The position numbers and the translations under genes are program-made. Shown piece by piece: positions 12,351-23,512 of a stretch of 64,000 bases of DNA. Every line of letters begins with the position of its first letter. The stretch's first letter is position 1. Below the pieces are notes generated by a model. That model did not search any database. It was given only the letters and a program-made list of their open reading frames with translations, and was not told where the DNA came from. Source of the DNA: Diphasiastrum complanatum (taxonomy: Eukaryota; Streptophyta; Lycopodiopsida; Lycopodiales; Lycopodiaceae); NCBI GenBank assembly GCA_029204225.1, contig CM055104.1:54168538-54232537 (forward strand). Reading direction: 5' to 3'.

Positions 12351-12533
12351 GATCAGCTCGTGCCATAAGGTGTTGGGTTAAGTCCCGCAACGAGAGTAAC
12401 CCTCGTGTTCAGTTGCCATCACTAGGTTTGGAACTCTGAATAGACTGTCAATGATAAGCCGGAGGAAGGTGAGGATGACGTCAAGTCAGCATACCCCTTA
12501 CGCCTTGGACAACACACGTGCTACAATGGCCGA
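12351..12533 (+). pseudogene. Plastid 16S rRNA fragment in nuclear DNA (NUPT)
   Basis: The plus strand reads CAGCTCGTGCCATAAGGTG, GGGTTAAGTCCCGCAACGAG, CCCTCGTGTT, GATAAGCCGGAGGAAGGTG, AGGATGACGTCAAGTCA and ACACACGTGCTACAATGGC. This is the conserved 3' third of a plastid/bacterial-type 16S rRNA in the right order. Plant mitochondrial 18S differs strongly here (it lacks GGGTTAAGTCCCGCAACGAG), so a plastid origin is most likely. Mismatches to the conserved sequence look mostly like C-to-T or G-to-A changes, as expected for a methylated, unselected nuclear copy. It starts and ends abruptly and cannot work as rRNA. Confidence 0.9.
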
Positions 12534-12555
12534 CCTAATTGGCAATAAACCAAGT

Positions 12556-14889
12556 GGAGGGCCTCATCAATTTTTTGATAGCCTTTCCAGTTGACCACAC
12601 TAGAGGCCACATCCTCCAAGGGCAAGCCAAAAAAGACCATGCATGAAGATAAGGACTAGAAATAGACAGTCCCCAATGTCTTTCAATCCAATCAGTGGTA
12701 CAAGCCACACCCAGCTCACCTCCTCAAGATTTTTCGGCTCAGCTGAAATCCATATTATTGGAAGAGGCTTCCACCCCATATGTGTCGTCTGTTAATATCG
12801 CGACCATCCCTTCCAAAAAAAGCAGCTGGATACATGACTTACTCAAAAGAAAGCCATCATTCAAGCTTCCATCTGCCACAGATACCAGAGGCAATTATCT
12901 CACCACCAAGAGACACAATAGAAGGGGGCCAACAAAAGGATCAACTAGCTACCACAACAGATCAAGGGGCACATGACATTCAAGGGGGCAAAATAATCAT
13001 CTTGTCGCCAAGGTGAGCATACGTCAAGTCATCTTGTCGCCACAACACACATATACGACATACCCTGATGGAGTCCATTTCTCAAATGTCTATGACAAAG
13101 GGCCATCTCTCAACACAATAGCCCAAGAGTAGTTCGCATTGCCAGATACCGCTACGGGCCCTTCATCCTTGCGCATTCCAGTAGTGCCAGATTTTGCCGG
13201 AGGAAGTGGATATCCCCACATCCAACGCCCTTTCACATGCCCATGACCTCCTCAAAGATTTAAAATGGCTGCTTAGGGATTGGCTTCATCACCATCACTT
13301 GTCCATAAAATAGAAACAAGCCAAGGAAGCAGCAGATCTCCAGAACACACGATTGCGACAAGAAGCTAATCAAGCCAAGCAACAAATAGCAAATATGAAA
13401 CAAGAAATGGATGTCATTAGGGCTATCATCCAATCCTATCAAGACATGGTCCCTACTCTACAACATTATCAAAAGTACCTCCAAGCCCAACTCCATGTAG
13501 AGAAGCAGAGGAAAGAGCGACAAATCAACGTAATGCTCGAAAAGGAGACGATCATCAAGGCCTGGCAGGAATGGTGTGCGGACCATCAGAAGACAATTGA
13601 ATTCTATCTGGACATTCCACCACTACCAGACTCATCTCCTGTCTCCATGGAAAAGTATAATGTAGTCATCGCCAAACTCAAAACCTGTAAAAAGATGTTG
13701 CAAGAGTTTGAAGCAAACTTGCAAGTCGAGTATACAAAACCTTTTATCGATGTAATCAACAAGCTAGAACAATAGAATGACGAGTTGAAAAAAAAATTGG
13801 ATGACTTGTTAGCAGCTCGAGAGCCTCCAACTACTACTCAAGGCATCCAACCGACCACCACAAGCAAAGGGGACCAGTTCAAAATTGCTTGCACGCAAGC
13901 CTCCATTCCGGCCGAGCTTGAGTTCCGCACCTCTTTTTCCATAGAACAGATGGACTCTTACACGGTGAGTCATATGGTGCTGCCACTTCACAAGAAATCC
14001 CGTCCCCCAGTGAATCATGCTCAAGGGAGCCAAGAAAAGGCACAACCACACCAAGTGCCAAAACCATCTTCAAAAAGATGAAGACTCTTGAGCCAGCAAA
14101 GAAGAAGGCAAAGTATGAAGGCAATCCAACAAATGAAAATATTGATACACCACCAAATGGAGCTCTCCTTATCGCAAATGGATTAACACCAAATGGAGAT
14201 GCTACGATCCATAATGGTGTAGTATCAAACTAAAATTCAGCCGTACGCAAATCTGGCAATTGCGAATGGCTATCTCACAAATGGGATAATACCCTTACCG
14301 ACAACTATTTGCAAAATAGAAATAATTATGCTACCAAATCTACAGCCTATGATGGCTATTCCTTGACAAAAAGCAATGGTTACACGATGATTGGAAACAT
14401 TGCTGAACAGATAAATCCTACTGAGAGAGGCAATTTTATGCTGGGTAACAGCAACGTTGCCCCATATGACGACGCTTGGATGCTTAGAGAAAGAAACAAA
14501 TCGATACATAATGGAAATTTCAGTGCACCTATGACTAATATCGTCCACAATGGAGGAGAGCAGCTGATTAATAGCACAAAATTTGTGCACCAAATGGCTA
14601 CGTGTCGAATGCAAGTCCTCTATGCAAGAATTATTTTGCACCTTATGTGGATCCCGCGACTGCCACCTGTTATGAACAGATTGTAGATCCAAATGCGCTG
14701 GCCTCGCAACAATAGCAACAACGATCGCCATCTGGAATCGTCCACGAAAATGAATGTCATCATATCCTTGAAGGCTACTCCTATGGAACAAACTGCCAGT
14801 TAAAAAATGGCACTGCTGGTTCTTACTATTCCTTAACGTTGAGTTCTTTGCACATTAATCTTAGCATAGACGATGAGAAACGTAACTGA
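12556..14889 (+). pseudogene. Decayed gene of unknown function: coiled coil plus Asn/Gly-rich tail
   Basis: One reading frame is open from about 12780 to 14081 except for a TGA at 13017 and four TAGs (13119, 13182, 13311, 13773). It then continues one frame over from 14078 to about 14610 with a single TAA, and one frame over again to a stop near 14889 with one TAG. Random sequence of this length would hold many more stops. The central part (13320-13830) is a long Gln/Lys/Glu-rich coiled coil (RLRQEANQAKQQIANMKQEM, KLEQ then NDELKKKLDDLL). The tail is rich in Asn-Gly pairs (PPNGALLIANGLTPNG, TIHNG, KSNGYTMIGN, NIVHNGG) and Tyr, a low-complexity composition. The N-terminal part is Pro/Ser-rich. 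I recognise no family. It could be a transposon gene or a dead host gene. Confidence 0.55.
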
Positions 14890-14922
14890 TACTCTTTCTA
14901 CTAACTACTAAGCTCCAAAACA

Positions 14923-15847
14923 TCAAGCAAACAACTTCTCAGCAAATGAGTGATCCAAAGATCGTTGGTTCGTGAAAAGTGAGGTGCGTTGGATATTTTT
15001 ACTCTCTATCCAATACATAGTATTTTTGCCCCAAATGTACCCGATGTCATCAATTACAAAATTGTCGAGATTCACTGCATCACCCTCAAACTCAAGGATT
15101 TGCTCTTGGTTGACCATATGCCCTTTGTCGTCTGAGACATCATAATAAGAACCAAATTGCATTCTCGATCGATCCACTCTCAGCTCCAAGGGCCTTTTTC
15201 CGGCTGTCCCAACAGCTTTTGCAGTTTCTCTTCCAATTTGAACCTCACGACTTTCTCTTCTAGGTCCTGAAGTAGTTACTTTTTTCCTTCATTTCAAAGC
15301 CTATTTTTTTGGTTCTTTTGGAGGGATTTGTTTCTATACATAGAACAATTTCCATTCATGTTACATCTTCAATCATAGAAGCAACACAAGACCCAATAAT
15401 TGCAACATCAGAAAAAACACTTTCTATTCATCCATCAATAGCTTATGTTTGCTACAGAGGGCCATCAAGCCATTGAAGAGAAAACCCTCGTAGTTCAGAA
15501 TAACATCATTTGATTCGTGAGTTGGTGGGTCAGCAATAAAATGTGTGGTGTCCGCACAAGACAAAATAACATGACATTTAGAACCATCTTGGTTGCGAGT
15601 CATAAACTCAGCTTTGTCGAAAGCAAATTCGTCTTGAAGGTAGATACTGCGGATGATACTAAGACTTTCAACATTGTCCATGGAGAATTCAGGATCGCTA
15701 GTTGATTTAGTGGATATTACCACAAAGGCTTTCACATGAGGTCCACTTGAGCTTGGTTTTTGAAGTATCTTCCAACCTCTACTAAGATATAATGGAGAGG
15801 CATTATCGGAGGGCCTGAAAACGGTCTGGTCAACAGTGTAAAAGGCC
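14923..15847 (-). pseudogene. Unrecognised minus-strand gene relic, at least two exons
   Basis: On the minus strand a TGTATTTTTTGCAG acceptor opens an exon at 15847 (start AFYTVDQTVFRPSDN). It contains HVKAFVVIST, DNVESLSIIRSIYLQDEF, DGSKCHVILSCADTTHF and NYEGFLFNG and stops at 15424. A second open block (about 15290-14923) contains RRESREVQIGRETAKA, LELRVDRSRMQFGSYYDVSD, NQEQILEFEGD and IDDIGYIWGKN. Base composition and amino-acid mix look coding. I do not recognise a domain. It lies downstream of the 55-bp hairpin repeats, so it may belong to the same DNA transposon. Confidence 0.45.
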
Positions 15848-15929
15848 TGCAAAAAATACAGTTCAAATATAAAATCAAATAACGTATCAAAAAAGTCTTA
15901 ATGCAATCTAAGTTTGAGGGCCTAACATT

Positions 15930-16300
15930 AGAGTCCTCCTCCGGCCGTGCCGGGAGGAGAAGCCCAAAAAATAATTGTATGTTTTTTGAGTTTTTAGATT
16001 TTATTGGTTCTTGTAAGTCTTCCCAAAAACATGATAATAAATCTGATCAGTTTTCATTTTGAAGACACCTCAGAACCTCCCGCCGCGATGAGAGGTTCTG
16101 ATCAGTTTTCATTTTGAAGGCACTTCAGAGCCTCTCACCATGGCGGGAGGTTCTGATTAGTTTTCATTTTGAAAACACCTCAGAACCTTCCGCCACGACG
16201 GGAGGTTCTGATCAGTTTTCATTTTGAAGACTCATCAGAACCTCCTGCCGCGACGGGTGATTCTAACCAGTTTATCATTTTGAAGACACCTCAGAACATT
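15930..16300. repeat. 55-bp tandem repeats, each a GC-rich hairpin
   Basis: Four full units (16045-16099, 16100-16154, 16155-16209, 16210-16264) and a partial fifth each begin GATCAGTTTTCATTTTGAAG or a close variant. Each carries the dyad AGAACCTCCCG / CGGGAGGTTCT. A related hairpin (CCTCCTCCGG / CCGGGAGG) precedes them near 15932. Arrays of hairpin repeats like this are typical of subterminal regions of plant DNA transposons. Confidence 0.85.
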
Positions 16301-16601
16301 GGTGGAAAAATACCATTGAAAACTTTTCTTAGGAAGAAAATTGATGTTTGTAAATTTTGTTGATGGGGATAAGCATACAAAATTCAAAATTTAAATTACA
16401 ATGTGAAATCTAGAGAGGGGACGAGGTTTACTTATACTTTTTTTGATGAAAAAAATACACTGTACGTATGGGATTTACAATTACATATGAAATGATGTTT
16501 CTTCTAGTAGTTTTATAAGCGATACACTAAATTTATATATAAGAATTTAAAATTGAGTGCATTTAAATATGTGGTCAATGTGGAAGCAAATTTCATTTCC
16601 A

Positions 16602-16604
<3 letters not shown>

Positions 16605-16674
<70 letters not shown>
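16605..16674 (+). repeat. (GA)n microsatellite
   Basis: A GA run with one AAAG interruption, followed by a G-rich stretch. Confidence 0.97.
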
Positions 16675-16734
16675 AGGGAGGGGGGGTGGGCTAAATCCTA
16701 AAAAAAGTCCAATTGTTTTGCCAAAGTCCAAAAT

Positions 16735-17195
16735 TAATTGGTACTATGTTAAAGGTGTGTTTGTTGGCTATACTTAGGTAAGCAAGGCTTACAAAGTTTT
16801 TATTCCTTCAACTAAGAAAGCGGTCATTGGAAGAGATGTCATTTTTTAGGAGGAAAACTTTCCAAAAGTGTCTTCAAGTGGTAATGTGGATGTTGGATCT
16901 AACATTCTTGATGATGGAATTGTTGATGATACTTTGGATGTTGTTGTTGAAGAGCCTACTTCAAATCAAAATCCAAGGAGTATATCAAGGCAAAGGGAGC
17001 AACCTTTGAGACTCACTTATGATGATAAGGGTAAACAAGTGGAAGTTACTCATTTTGCATTTCTCACATATTTTGGTGAATTTTTTTGTGTAGATGATGC
17101 TATGCAAGTGGATGGTGGTTTTTATTGAATGGATGCAACTAATGGATCTGGAAAAAAGTTTTGTTCAATGGCTTTGATGGTAAGCTAAAGATCAA
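16735..17195 (+). pseudogene. Copia integrase C-terminal/linker remnant
   Basis: The frame reads GVFVGYT, then a TAG, then VSKAYKVFIPSTKK and VIGRDVIF, another TAG, then a low-complexity acidic linker and REQPLRLTYDDKGKQVE. This is the order seen between integrase and reverse transcriptase in the intact copia elements of this window (GIMLGYASSSKGYKVYLPS, VVSRDVIFDE, SRLTYQGKGQQVE). The catalytic integrase and the RT are absent. It belongs to an old, rearranged element with the pieces that follow. Confidence 0.8.
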
Positions 17196-17242
17196 AGGTT
17201 GATCTCAAAGGGCTTCAACAACACAAAACAAAAGGTGACAAT

Positions 17243-17968
17243 TTGGAGCTAATCAAGAGCATAAAAGAAAAGTCAAGTGGCAAAGATACTTTGAATATGT
17301 TTTTGCAAGTTATTGAAGACTCAAGTAAGGTCAAGGGAGAGTCTAGGAAGTGTTTTTCAAGTTTACTTTACTTTTTCTATATCACGTTTGAGCAATTTCA
17401 TGTGAGTGTGTGCAAATTGTCAAGATATGGTGAAGCTAGCTACATTGTTTTGCATCATTTTGATGTCGGAGTGGTACTAGCATTCTTGGATGGTTTTGCT
17501 GATGGAAATGAAGCTAAAGGACGCTCATTATATCACTCATTCATGATCAAGTCATCAAGGGTTGATGATATCTTATGGCAAGATGGAAATGGAGGCTCAT
17601 TCATTGATTTTCATGGTGAAGACATATCAAGAAAGGACAAAGATGGAAGAGATATGCAAGCATTGGTTGATTACTCACATTTATTGTTTGGTTGCTGTTA
17701 TTTTCTTGAGAGTTTAAAGTTGGAAGCATGGATGAATCATTACATTTATATTCTATTTGATTCTTCATGTTCTAGTTACATCTTGATATGTAAAATTGAT
17801 GTAAGAAATAGTGAAGCATTGAATTTGGACACCATTATCTATATCATTTATGAAAGTTACTATAAAACCATAGAAATGAGGTCTACACTTAGGATGGAGA
17901 TCATTCTTAAGATGTATCAAAGTAGTGTGGTTAAATCTATGCTAAAATTAGTTGAAGAGGGAGTGTGA
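17243..17968 (+). CDS. 241-codon open frame in copia debris, unknown
   Basis: This frame is open for 241 codons, unusual for decayed DNA. The last residues, SVVKSMLKLVEEGV, resemble the tail of copia pol (compare SKSMLKLAEA in the 10.8-kb relic). The body (for example GEASYIVLHHFDVGVVLAFL, GGSFIDFHGEDISRKDKDGR) matches no reverse transcriptase or RNase H motif that I can see. It is followed directly by a purine-rich tract and a probable LTR start. It could be extra coding sequence placed before the 3' LTR of a copia element, or a chance open frame in a rearranged copy. I do not assign a function. Confidence 0.35.
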   Translation: MELIKSIKEKSSGKDTLNMFLQVIEDSSKVKGESRKCFSSLLYFFYITFEQFHVSVCKLSRYGEASYIVLHHFDVGVVLAFLDGFADGNEAKGRSLYHSFMIKSSRVDDILWQDGNGGSFIDFHGEDISRKDKDGRDMQALVDYSHLLFGCCYFLESLKLEAWMNHYIYILFDSSCSSYILICKIDVRNSEALNLDTIIYIIYESYYKTIEMRSTLRMEIILKMYQSSVVKSMLKLVEEGV

Positions 17969-18429
17969 AATATTGTCAACTAGTTTGGTTCTTATTTGGT
18001 ATTTTTGGAGGCCAAAATGGAATCTCAAGTTAGATATAGTTTAATATTTGTCAATAAAGGCCTAAATAGTGGTTTTACTATTTTTGGCAAGGAGATAAGT
18101 GGATGAGGTCATTTTTGGACCCATTCTAATTGGCTAATTTTAGTACATTGCATTTTGGAGTAGTTTTTCTAGGTTTTTGGTTAAGTACCTAGAAGTTGCC
18201 ATTTTAGGGCATACTATTGGCAAATGGCCAAATGACATTTTGGAAGCTATAAATAGTAGTATCAGCATGGAGAAAATATCATTTTATTCCCATTTCATAT
18301 GGAGAATTCATCTCTTGATATTTTGATTTTCTATGTGTAGAATGTTGAGTCCAAGTCTACATCTAGGGTCCTAACCCTAAGGAGGCAAATTTTTTGAAGT
18401 CTTCAAAAGAAAGACGAAGGTAATCAACT
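17964..18429 (+). repeat. Probable copia LTR (3' end not defined)
   Basis: A purine-rich tract GAAGAGGGAG is followed by TGTGAAATATTGTC, the usual polypurine tract to LTR junction. A gag remnant starts about 460 bp later. I found no primer site of the TGGTATCAGAGC type and no second LTR, so the right edge is approximate. Confidence 0.45.
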
Positions 18430-18555
18430 TTTGTTTTGAGAGTTAAAGCTTTGAGTGATGAACTATCATGCATTAGTAAAATCATTAAGGATGTAGAGCT
18501 TGTTCAAGTTGTTCTTAATGGCTTGTTGGATGATCACACTAATTTGGTACACTAG
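18430..18555 (+). pseudogene. Copia gag remnant
   Basis: A short frame reads LRVKALSDELSCISK, IIKDVELVQVVLNGLLDD, HTNLV. It aligns with LRVKELNKELAFIGD and IKDEELVQLILNGL of the intact copia gag in this window. Everything downstream is lost. Confidence 0.75.
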
Positions 18556-21440
18556 CTTTGCTACTACCTACTCTAAAACGAATTACAATCAGATCCTAAA
18601 CATTCTACACTGAAGCTACACCTGCATTAATCCATAGAACTTAAACAAGAAACTAATCTACAACATTTTAGAAGTCCAAGAATCAAGAAAACAACCAGTC
18701 TTTTGATTCTTGGACATCCCAAGAACATCAAGAACAGGGTTATAAGAAGATATGCAAGAACTACACCACAAACCCAGTCTATTTAGTTTACCTGAATGCT
18801 AATTCCTACATTAATCCACAAACAAGAAATGAAATCTAATCCACTCTACGAACCACAACCACACACAAAGGAGGGAAGGGCAAGATCATGAATGCATTCA
18901 CTCAAGAAACAAGCATGATCAAGGAGCTCAATGGATGCACCAAAACTCATGGAGGCTCTTCTCATTTCAGCATGGAGTAGGTACATTTACAAAAAGCTCC
19001 TCTTCACAAAGAGGGAGTCTCTTAAATAAGCAAGAGAGCTCCTTAGGTGTCATCCTAGTGGCATTTCCACATTACACGAACTACAAGTGGATTAATGCTC
19101 TCCACTAGAGGCCCCATCAAAAGGTGGCTCACTCTACTTTCTTCAAGAGGGGTCTACTTGCATTTATTACTTTGCCTAGAAATACTAGTTCCTACATGGT
19201 CATTCCATCTTTCAGGATTCACCATGAGGCTTACACAGTTTCTACTTGATAGTACTGACTAGTATTCCTTGGCTCTCATACTCGGCTCTCAGTCTTCGTT
19301 CGTCTCATCTTCTCAGAGACGTCCTCAGTCTAAGGTGAGAGGTGCTCTTAGGTAGCTCTAGCCGAGCATCTTGGGGATTCGTCAGAATCAGCCAACATCA
19401 TCCCACCCCTAATGTGTTGCAGGACCCACTGCAGCTGATATTGAATGATGTCGCTCTACTTTGCATTGACATTTTTGATTGTCACTTGGAAAAGTGTAGA
19501 TCCTCGTTCGCTTGCATAAAACTAAGTGTTTATTGTTGCCGGTCTTTATCAAAAACTATTTTTGCAACTTGCTACAATGTAATCAGAATGTCTTATTGCT
19601 GCAAGTGTTTGACATTCTCAAAATTGGAGAGCTCCCGACAGCTTCACAACTTGCATGCTCGAGTGCTTTCCATGTATCTCTTTGTTTTATCACTTATATT
19701 TGCCATGGATGGTTTCACTTTTAATTTCTGGACAGATTCTAACTTCTGGGAGGTCTGTATTCTCCATTTGCTTCAGTCTCAAGGGGATGGACTCATCAAG
19801 AAATTGTTGGTAGGAATAGATTGGGGTGGACTGCTTGGTAATGGTAAGGAAACATGATGAACGCTTGGTGGGTGGGTGAAGGAACTGATAGTTCTACAGT
19901 TGCAGCCTTGGACCCTTGCAACGTCGAGCTTTGACCATCACTTGTTGGGTGAAGAGCTCACTTTATTTACAGGTTCACGGTTGTCTTCATCTTTTGTTTT
20001 TCTGCAGCTCTTTCTTTTGTTCCATTACTTTTGGATCTCTTTGGGCTTCATAAGAGGGGATTCAACTATCATTGCTCCAGAGAGTCTCTTTTGATCAAGA
20101 TCAATTTGACTTATCTGTTGTTTAAGTTTTGTCCTTTCCTCCTCAGCTTTTTGGATTTTTCTCTTTATTTCTTCTAGCTGCTTTGTTTGCTTCTTAGATC
20201 TTCTTTTGGCTGATTAACCATTGTAGGTGGTAGTTAGTCTCCACAAGACATTTACAATGATCTTTTAGCTATTTCGGTAAGACTATAAAAAACTGGGAAT
20301 TTCACAGAAGAACAGTAAAATGATGATAAATAAATAGATGGAAGGTAGGGTGGAGGTGGTGACATCTACAGATGCTATGAATGATAGGCATGGGGATGGG
20401 TGCAGATGTATGACAAGAGGCTGGTTGAAGAAGGAGACTGATTTTCCAATGCTTGTGTTTATCTTTTCTGAAGGATTTTCATCGTGACTGAGATACTTCT
20501 TCTAATTGAGTTATTTTGGATTGCCCATATGCTTGCTTAGCCTTGTCTTTCTCCTCTTTGATTCGTGACCTTGGTTGTCAATCTTGTTGATGGTGTTGCT
20601 GGTAATGTGGCTATTCCAATGGATGCCTGCATATCCACTCTCTCCCCTCCCCAAAATCTGTTGGAATGTTGTTGCTGGTAACTATTCATGCTCAAGATTG
20701 GATCGACGTGTGGAACACGTAGTTGAGACACATTGAACATGCGACTGGACTAAAGATTGAACAAATTTTAACTAAATTTGTTTCGATCTTGCTGTAGTTG
20801 CCTCGAAAATGAATATGACGATGAGATGCAGGAATCAACTCTAACATGATATGTACTTTGCAGATTTTCAGTATGCTCAAAGATCGTAAACTCTGTGCAA
20901 GTTGAGCTGAAGATGGATAGGTGAATGAAATGTGTCCTAGAGATGCTCTACGGAGGACTCTCGTGCAATAGCTATTTCTCATACAAAAATCAATCACACA
21001 AAATAGGTGAAGAGAAACAAGGAAATAAACAAAGGGTACAGAGAGTGAGAACTGTATGGCACCTGTCGAGAACAAAACTTGCATTCATCAACATTGATAA
21101 TTTGTCTTGACAATTGCAATTTTCCATTTGTTTTGTAGAGTAATGAGACTTACTCTGATATGCCCTTGTAAAAAACAAAGCAGGTTTGTTGACACTAAGT
21201 CTACCATCGTTGATAGTAGATGTTGTAAGATATAGCTTAAGATGCAATTATAGTTGAGGTACTATGTGCTGAGTACTTCTTTGAGCCAGAGATTCAGAAC
21301 TGAATCTCAATCTGAAATTCCGATTGCTAGATTTATTGTGTATTGGCACATTGGAAATCTTATCAACATGTGGAAAGACAAATAGATTTGAGGTTGTAGA
21401 AGAGAAGAAAAACTGTCAATTCTCTGTGGAGGTTGCTCTT
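18556..21440. other. No gene recognised
   Basis: Open frames of up to 171 codons (19342-19857) are Cys/Leu/Ser-rich without recognisable motifs and look like chance frames. No repeats with clear borders or RNA genes were found. The segment is probably old transposon or intergenic DNA. Confidence 0.35.
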
Positions 21441-21442
21441 GG

Positions 21443-23379
21443 TTGGACATTGTAGCAGATGACGGAATATCGATTTCACTTTCTTTCTACAAGGACTCAT
21501 TTTATATTAGTGTCTTTTTGCATTATAGAGCTCGTGTATTGTGCGATGATGTAGAAGTTTGCAAAAAACTTCTCAATGAGCAGCAGGTTGATCGGTTGGG
21601 TGCTATAGTGCTCGTGTTGTGTTGTCGTGAGGATCCTATCGGGAGTGATAACTAACGTGACGGACAGATAGGATCTCAGTTGGTTGCTTTGGACAGTCTT
21701 TGAAACTGTGTTTTCTGATATAGTCAAGACACTCAGCATGGTACTGTGTCTTAACTGAACAATCAACCATGAAGTGACCGGTCTCACCATAGATAAAACA
21801 TCTGGTGTGCAATGGCCCTTGTATAACAGCATAACCATCTTGTATGGCTAGTGGTTCTGGACTTTCAGATGGATGGATATACATGATAAGACAAGGCATT
21901 TCCAGACTATGATGGTTGTTCTTCATATTGTTGAACTGTATGTGCTTGGATAAGTCGATATGAAGGACAAGCATCAATCGGATGTGTAGCCCTATAGTGT
22001 GGGCACCATATTGTTTTTCGTTTATAAGGTACCTATGCAGGGTTTGGCTGACCAGACATACTGCTTTGGATAGACTTCAAGGTAGTTTGAAACTCATTGG
22101 TGAGTTTCTCCATCTGTAGCTGATGTTGCTTATTAAGCAACTCTAACTGGGATTTCCAAAGCTGATCTCTGGTGTCCTCGATGGGCTTCGACTCATGGAT
22201 AGGAGCATGTGGTGCTCGCCTTTCCCTGGATTCGTCAACATCTGATCCCTCATCTTTTTCTTTGATGGCGTCAGACATAACTAATTTGAGGCTAATTTAG
22301 ATTGGTGTCTTTTTGCATTATGGAGCTGGTGAATTGCGTGATAATGTAGAAGTTTGCAAGAAACTTCTCAAGTGAGCAGCAGATTGAGCGGTTGGTTGCT
22401 ATGGTGCTCATGTGGGGTAGTCGTGAGGATCCTATCAGAAGTCATAAATGACGTGTTGGGCAGGCAGGTAGCCCGAAAGTGTGGGCACCATATTGATTTT
22501 CGTCTATAAGATACATGTGCAGGGTTTGGCTGACCAAGCATACTTCTTTGGATAGACTTCAGGGTAGTTTGAAACTCATTGGTGAGTTTCTCCATCTGTA
22601 GTTGATGTTGCTTGTTAAGCAACTCCAACTGGGATTTCCAAAGCTGATCTTGGGTATCCTTGGTTGGCTTCGACTCATGGACAAGAGCACGTGGTGCTCG
22701 TCTTTCTCTGGATTCATCAAGATCTGATCTTTCATCTTCCTCCTTGATGACATCAGACATAGCTAGCTTTAGGCTCATATATTCATCATTGAATTTAAGC
22801 TCTCGTCTGATCCATCTTGGAAGGCCGACTAAAAACCAGATGATGAGCATTTGTTTAGAGGGTTGTTCTTGTACTTGACTTTTTGAGGTGTTTGAAATGC
22901 TCGATATAGTCTCGTACACGTTCATCTTTTGCCATTTTGATGTTACTTAATTTGACAATAGGACTCTCGATCAAGCAAAAGAGCTTAAGACGCTTGATAA
23001 AGGACTCTTTCAAAATTGACCAGTCTGTCTTATTTTCATGATCAAGGTTGAAAAACCAATCACGTGCTTTAGCGATCATGGTCATCGAAAATAGTTGGAC
23101 CATAGCGTCAGGAGATGTTTCGCCATACATATCACATGCATTCTCAAAGATTTGCAAACATCTTTGAGGGTCCGAACTACCGTCAAACTTGAGAAGATCT
23201 AGCTTGGGTGTTCTCTTCTCAAGATGAGCTCCGTGAGTGGCAGAAGCTCCATTCAAGTGTGTTCTGACGTGTGATGCTTCAACACCAGAAAATTGGGCTT
23301 GTGCTCGTGACGACTCGACTATATCAAACTTTTGTTCCTCGAATGGGTTTGCGGATGATCCATGTATTTGGGCCCGCAT
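21443..23379 (-). pseudogene. Ty3/gypsy gag relic with internal tandem duplication
   Basis: The minus strand from 23379 encodes a gypsy-type gag: TPKLDLLKFDGSSDPQRCLQ, MTMIAKARDWFFNLDH, DWSILKESFIKRL and ERVRDYIEHFKHL. A frame change near 22880 follows, then the gag tail (QPSKQMLIIWFLVGLPRWIR, QLWKSQLELLNKQHQLQMEK, LTNEFQTTLKSIQ). The tail occurs twice, at about 22309-22770 and again at 21520-22283. The second copy keeps about 310 bp lost from the first, including a degenerate zinc knuckle (CFIYGETGHFMVDC, second Cys replaced by Tyr). No protease, RT or LTR was seen next to it. Confidence 0.85.
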
Positions 23380-23512
23380 TCAGTAGAACTTGTGACATTT
23401 GATTTGTTCAGCTATAGGGGACCTGATCTCGTATGGATAATCTTCTGGAATTTTAAAATCTGTATGTTGGTGTATTGGGTATTGTTGTGTCTTTTTTGTG
23501 TTGTGTATGAGT

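Noticed and set aside
12351-12533. A functional or mitochondrial rRNA gene
   Set aside because: Only about 180 bp remain, with many substitutions. The sequence follows the plastid/bacterial version and not plant mitochondrial 18S.
12780-14889. TAG as a sense codon (recoding or readthrough)
   Set aside because: The two intact copia genes end in TAG, and the decayed genes also carry frameshifts, TGA and TAA. Decay by C-to-T change explains it more simply.
19342-20094. Open frames of 171 and 72 codons as host genes
   Set aside because: Composition is Cys/Leu/Ser-rich, no motif, no splice context; likely chance.
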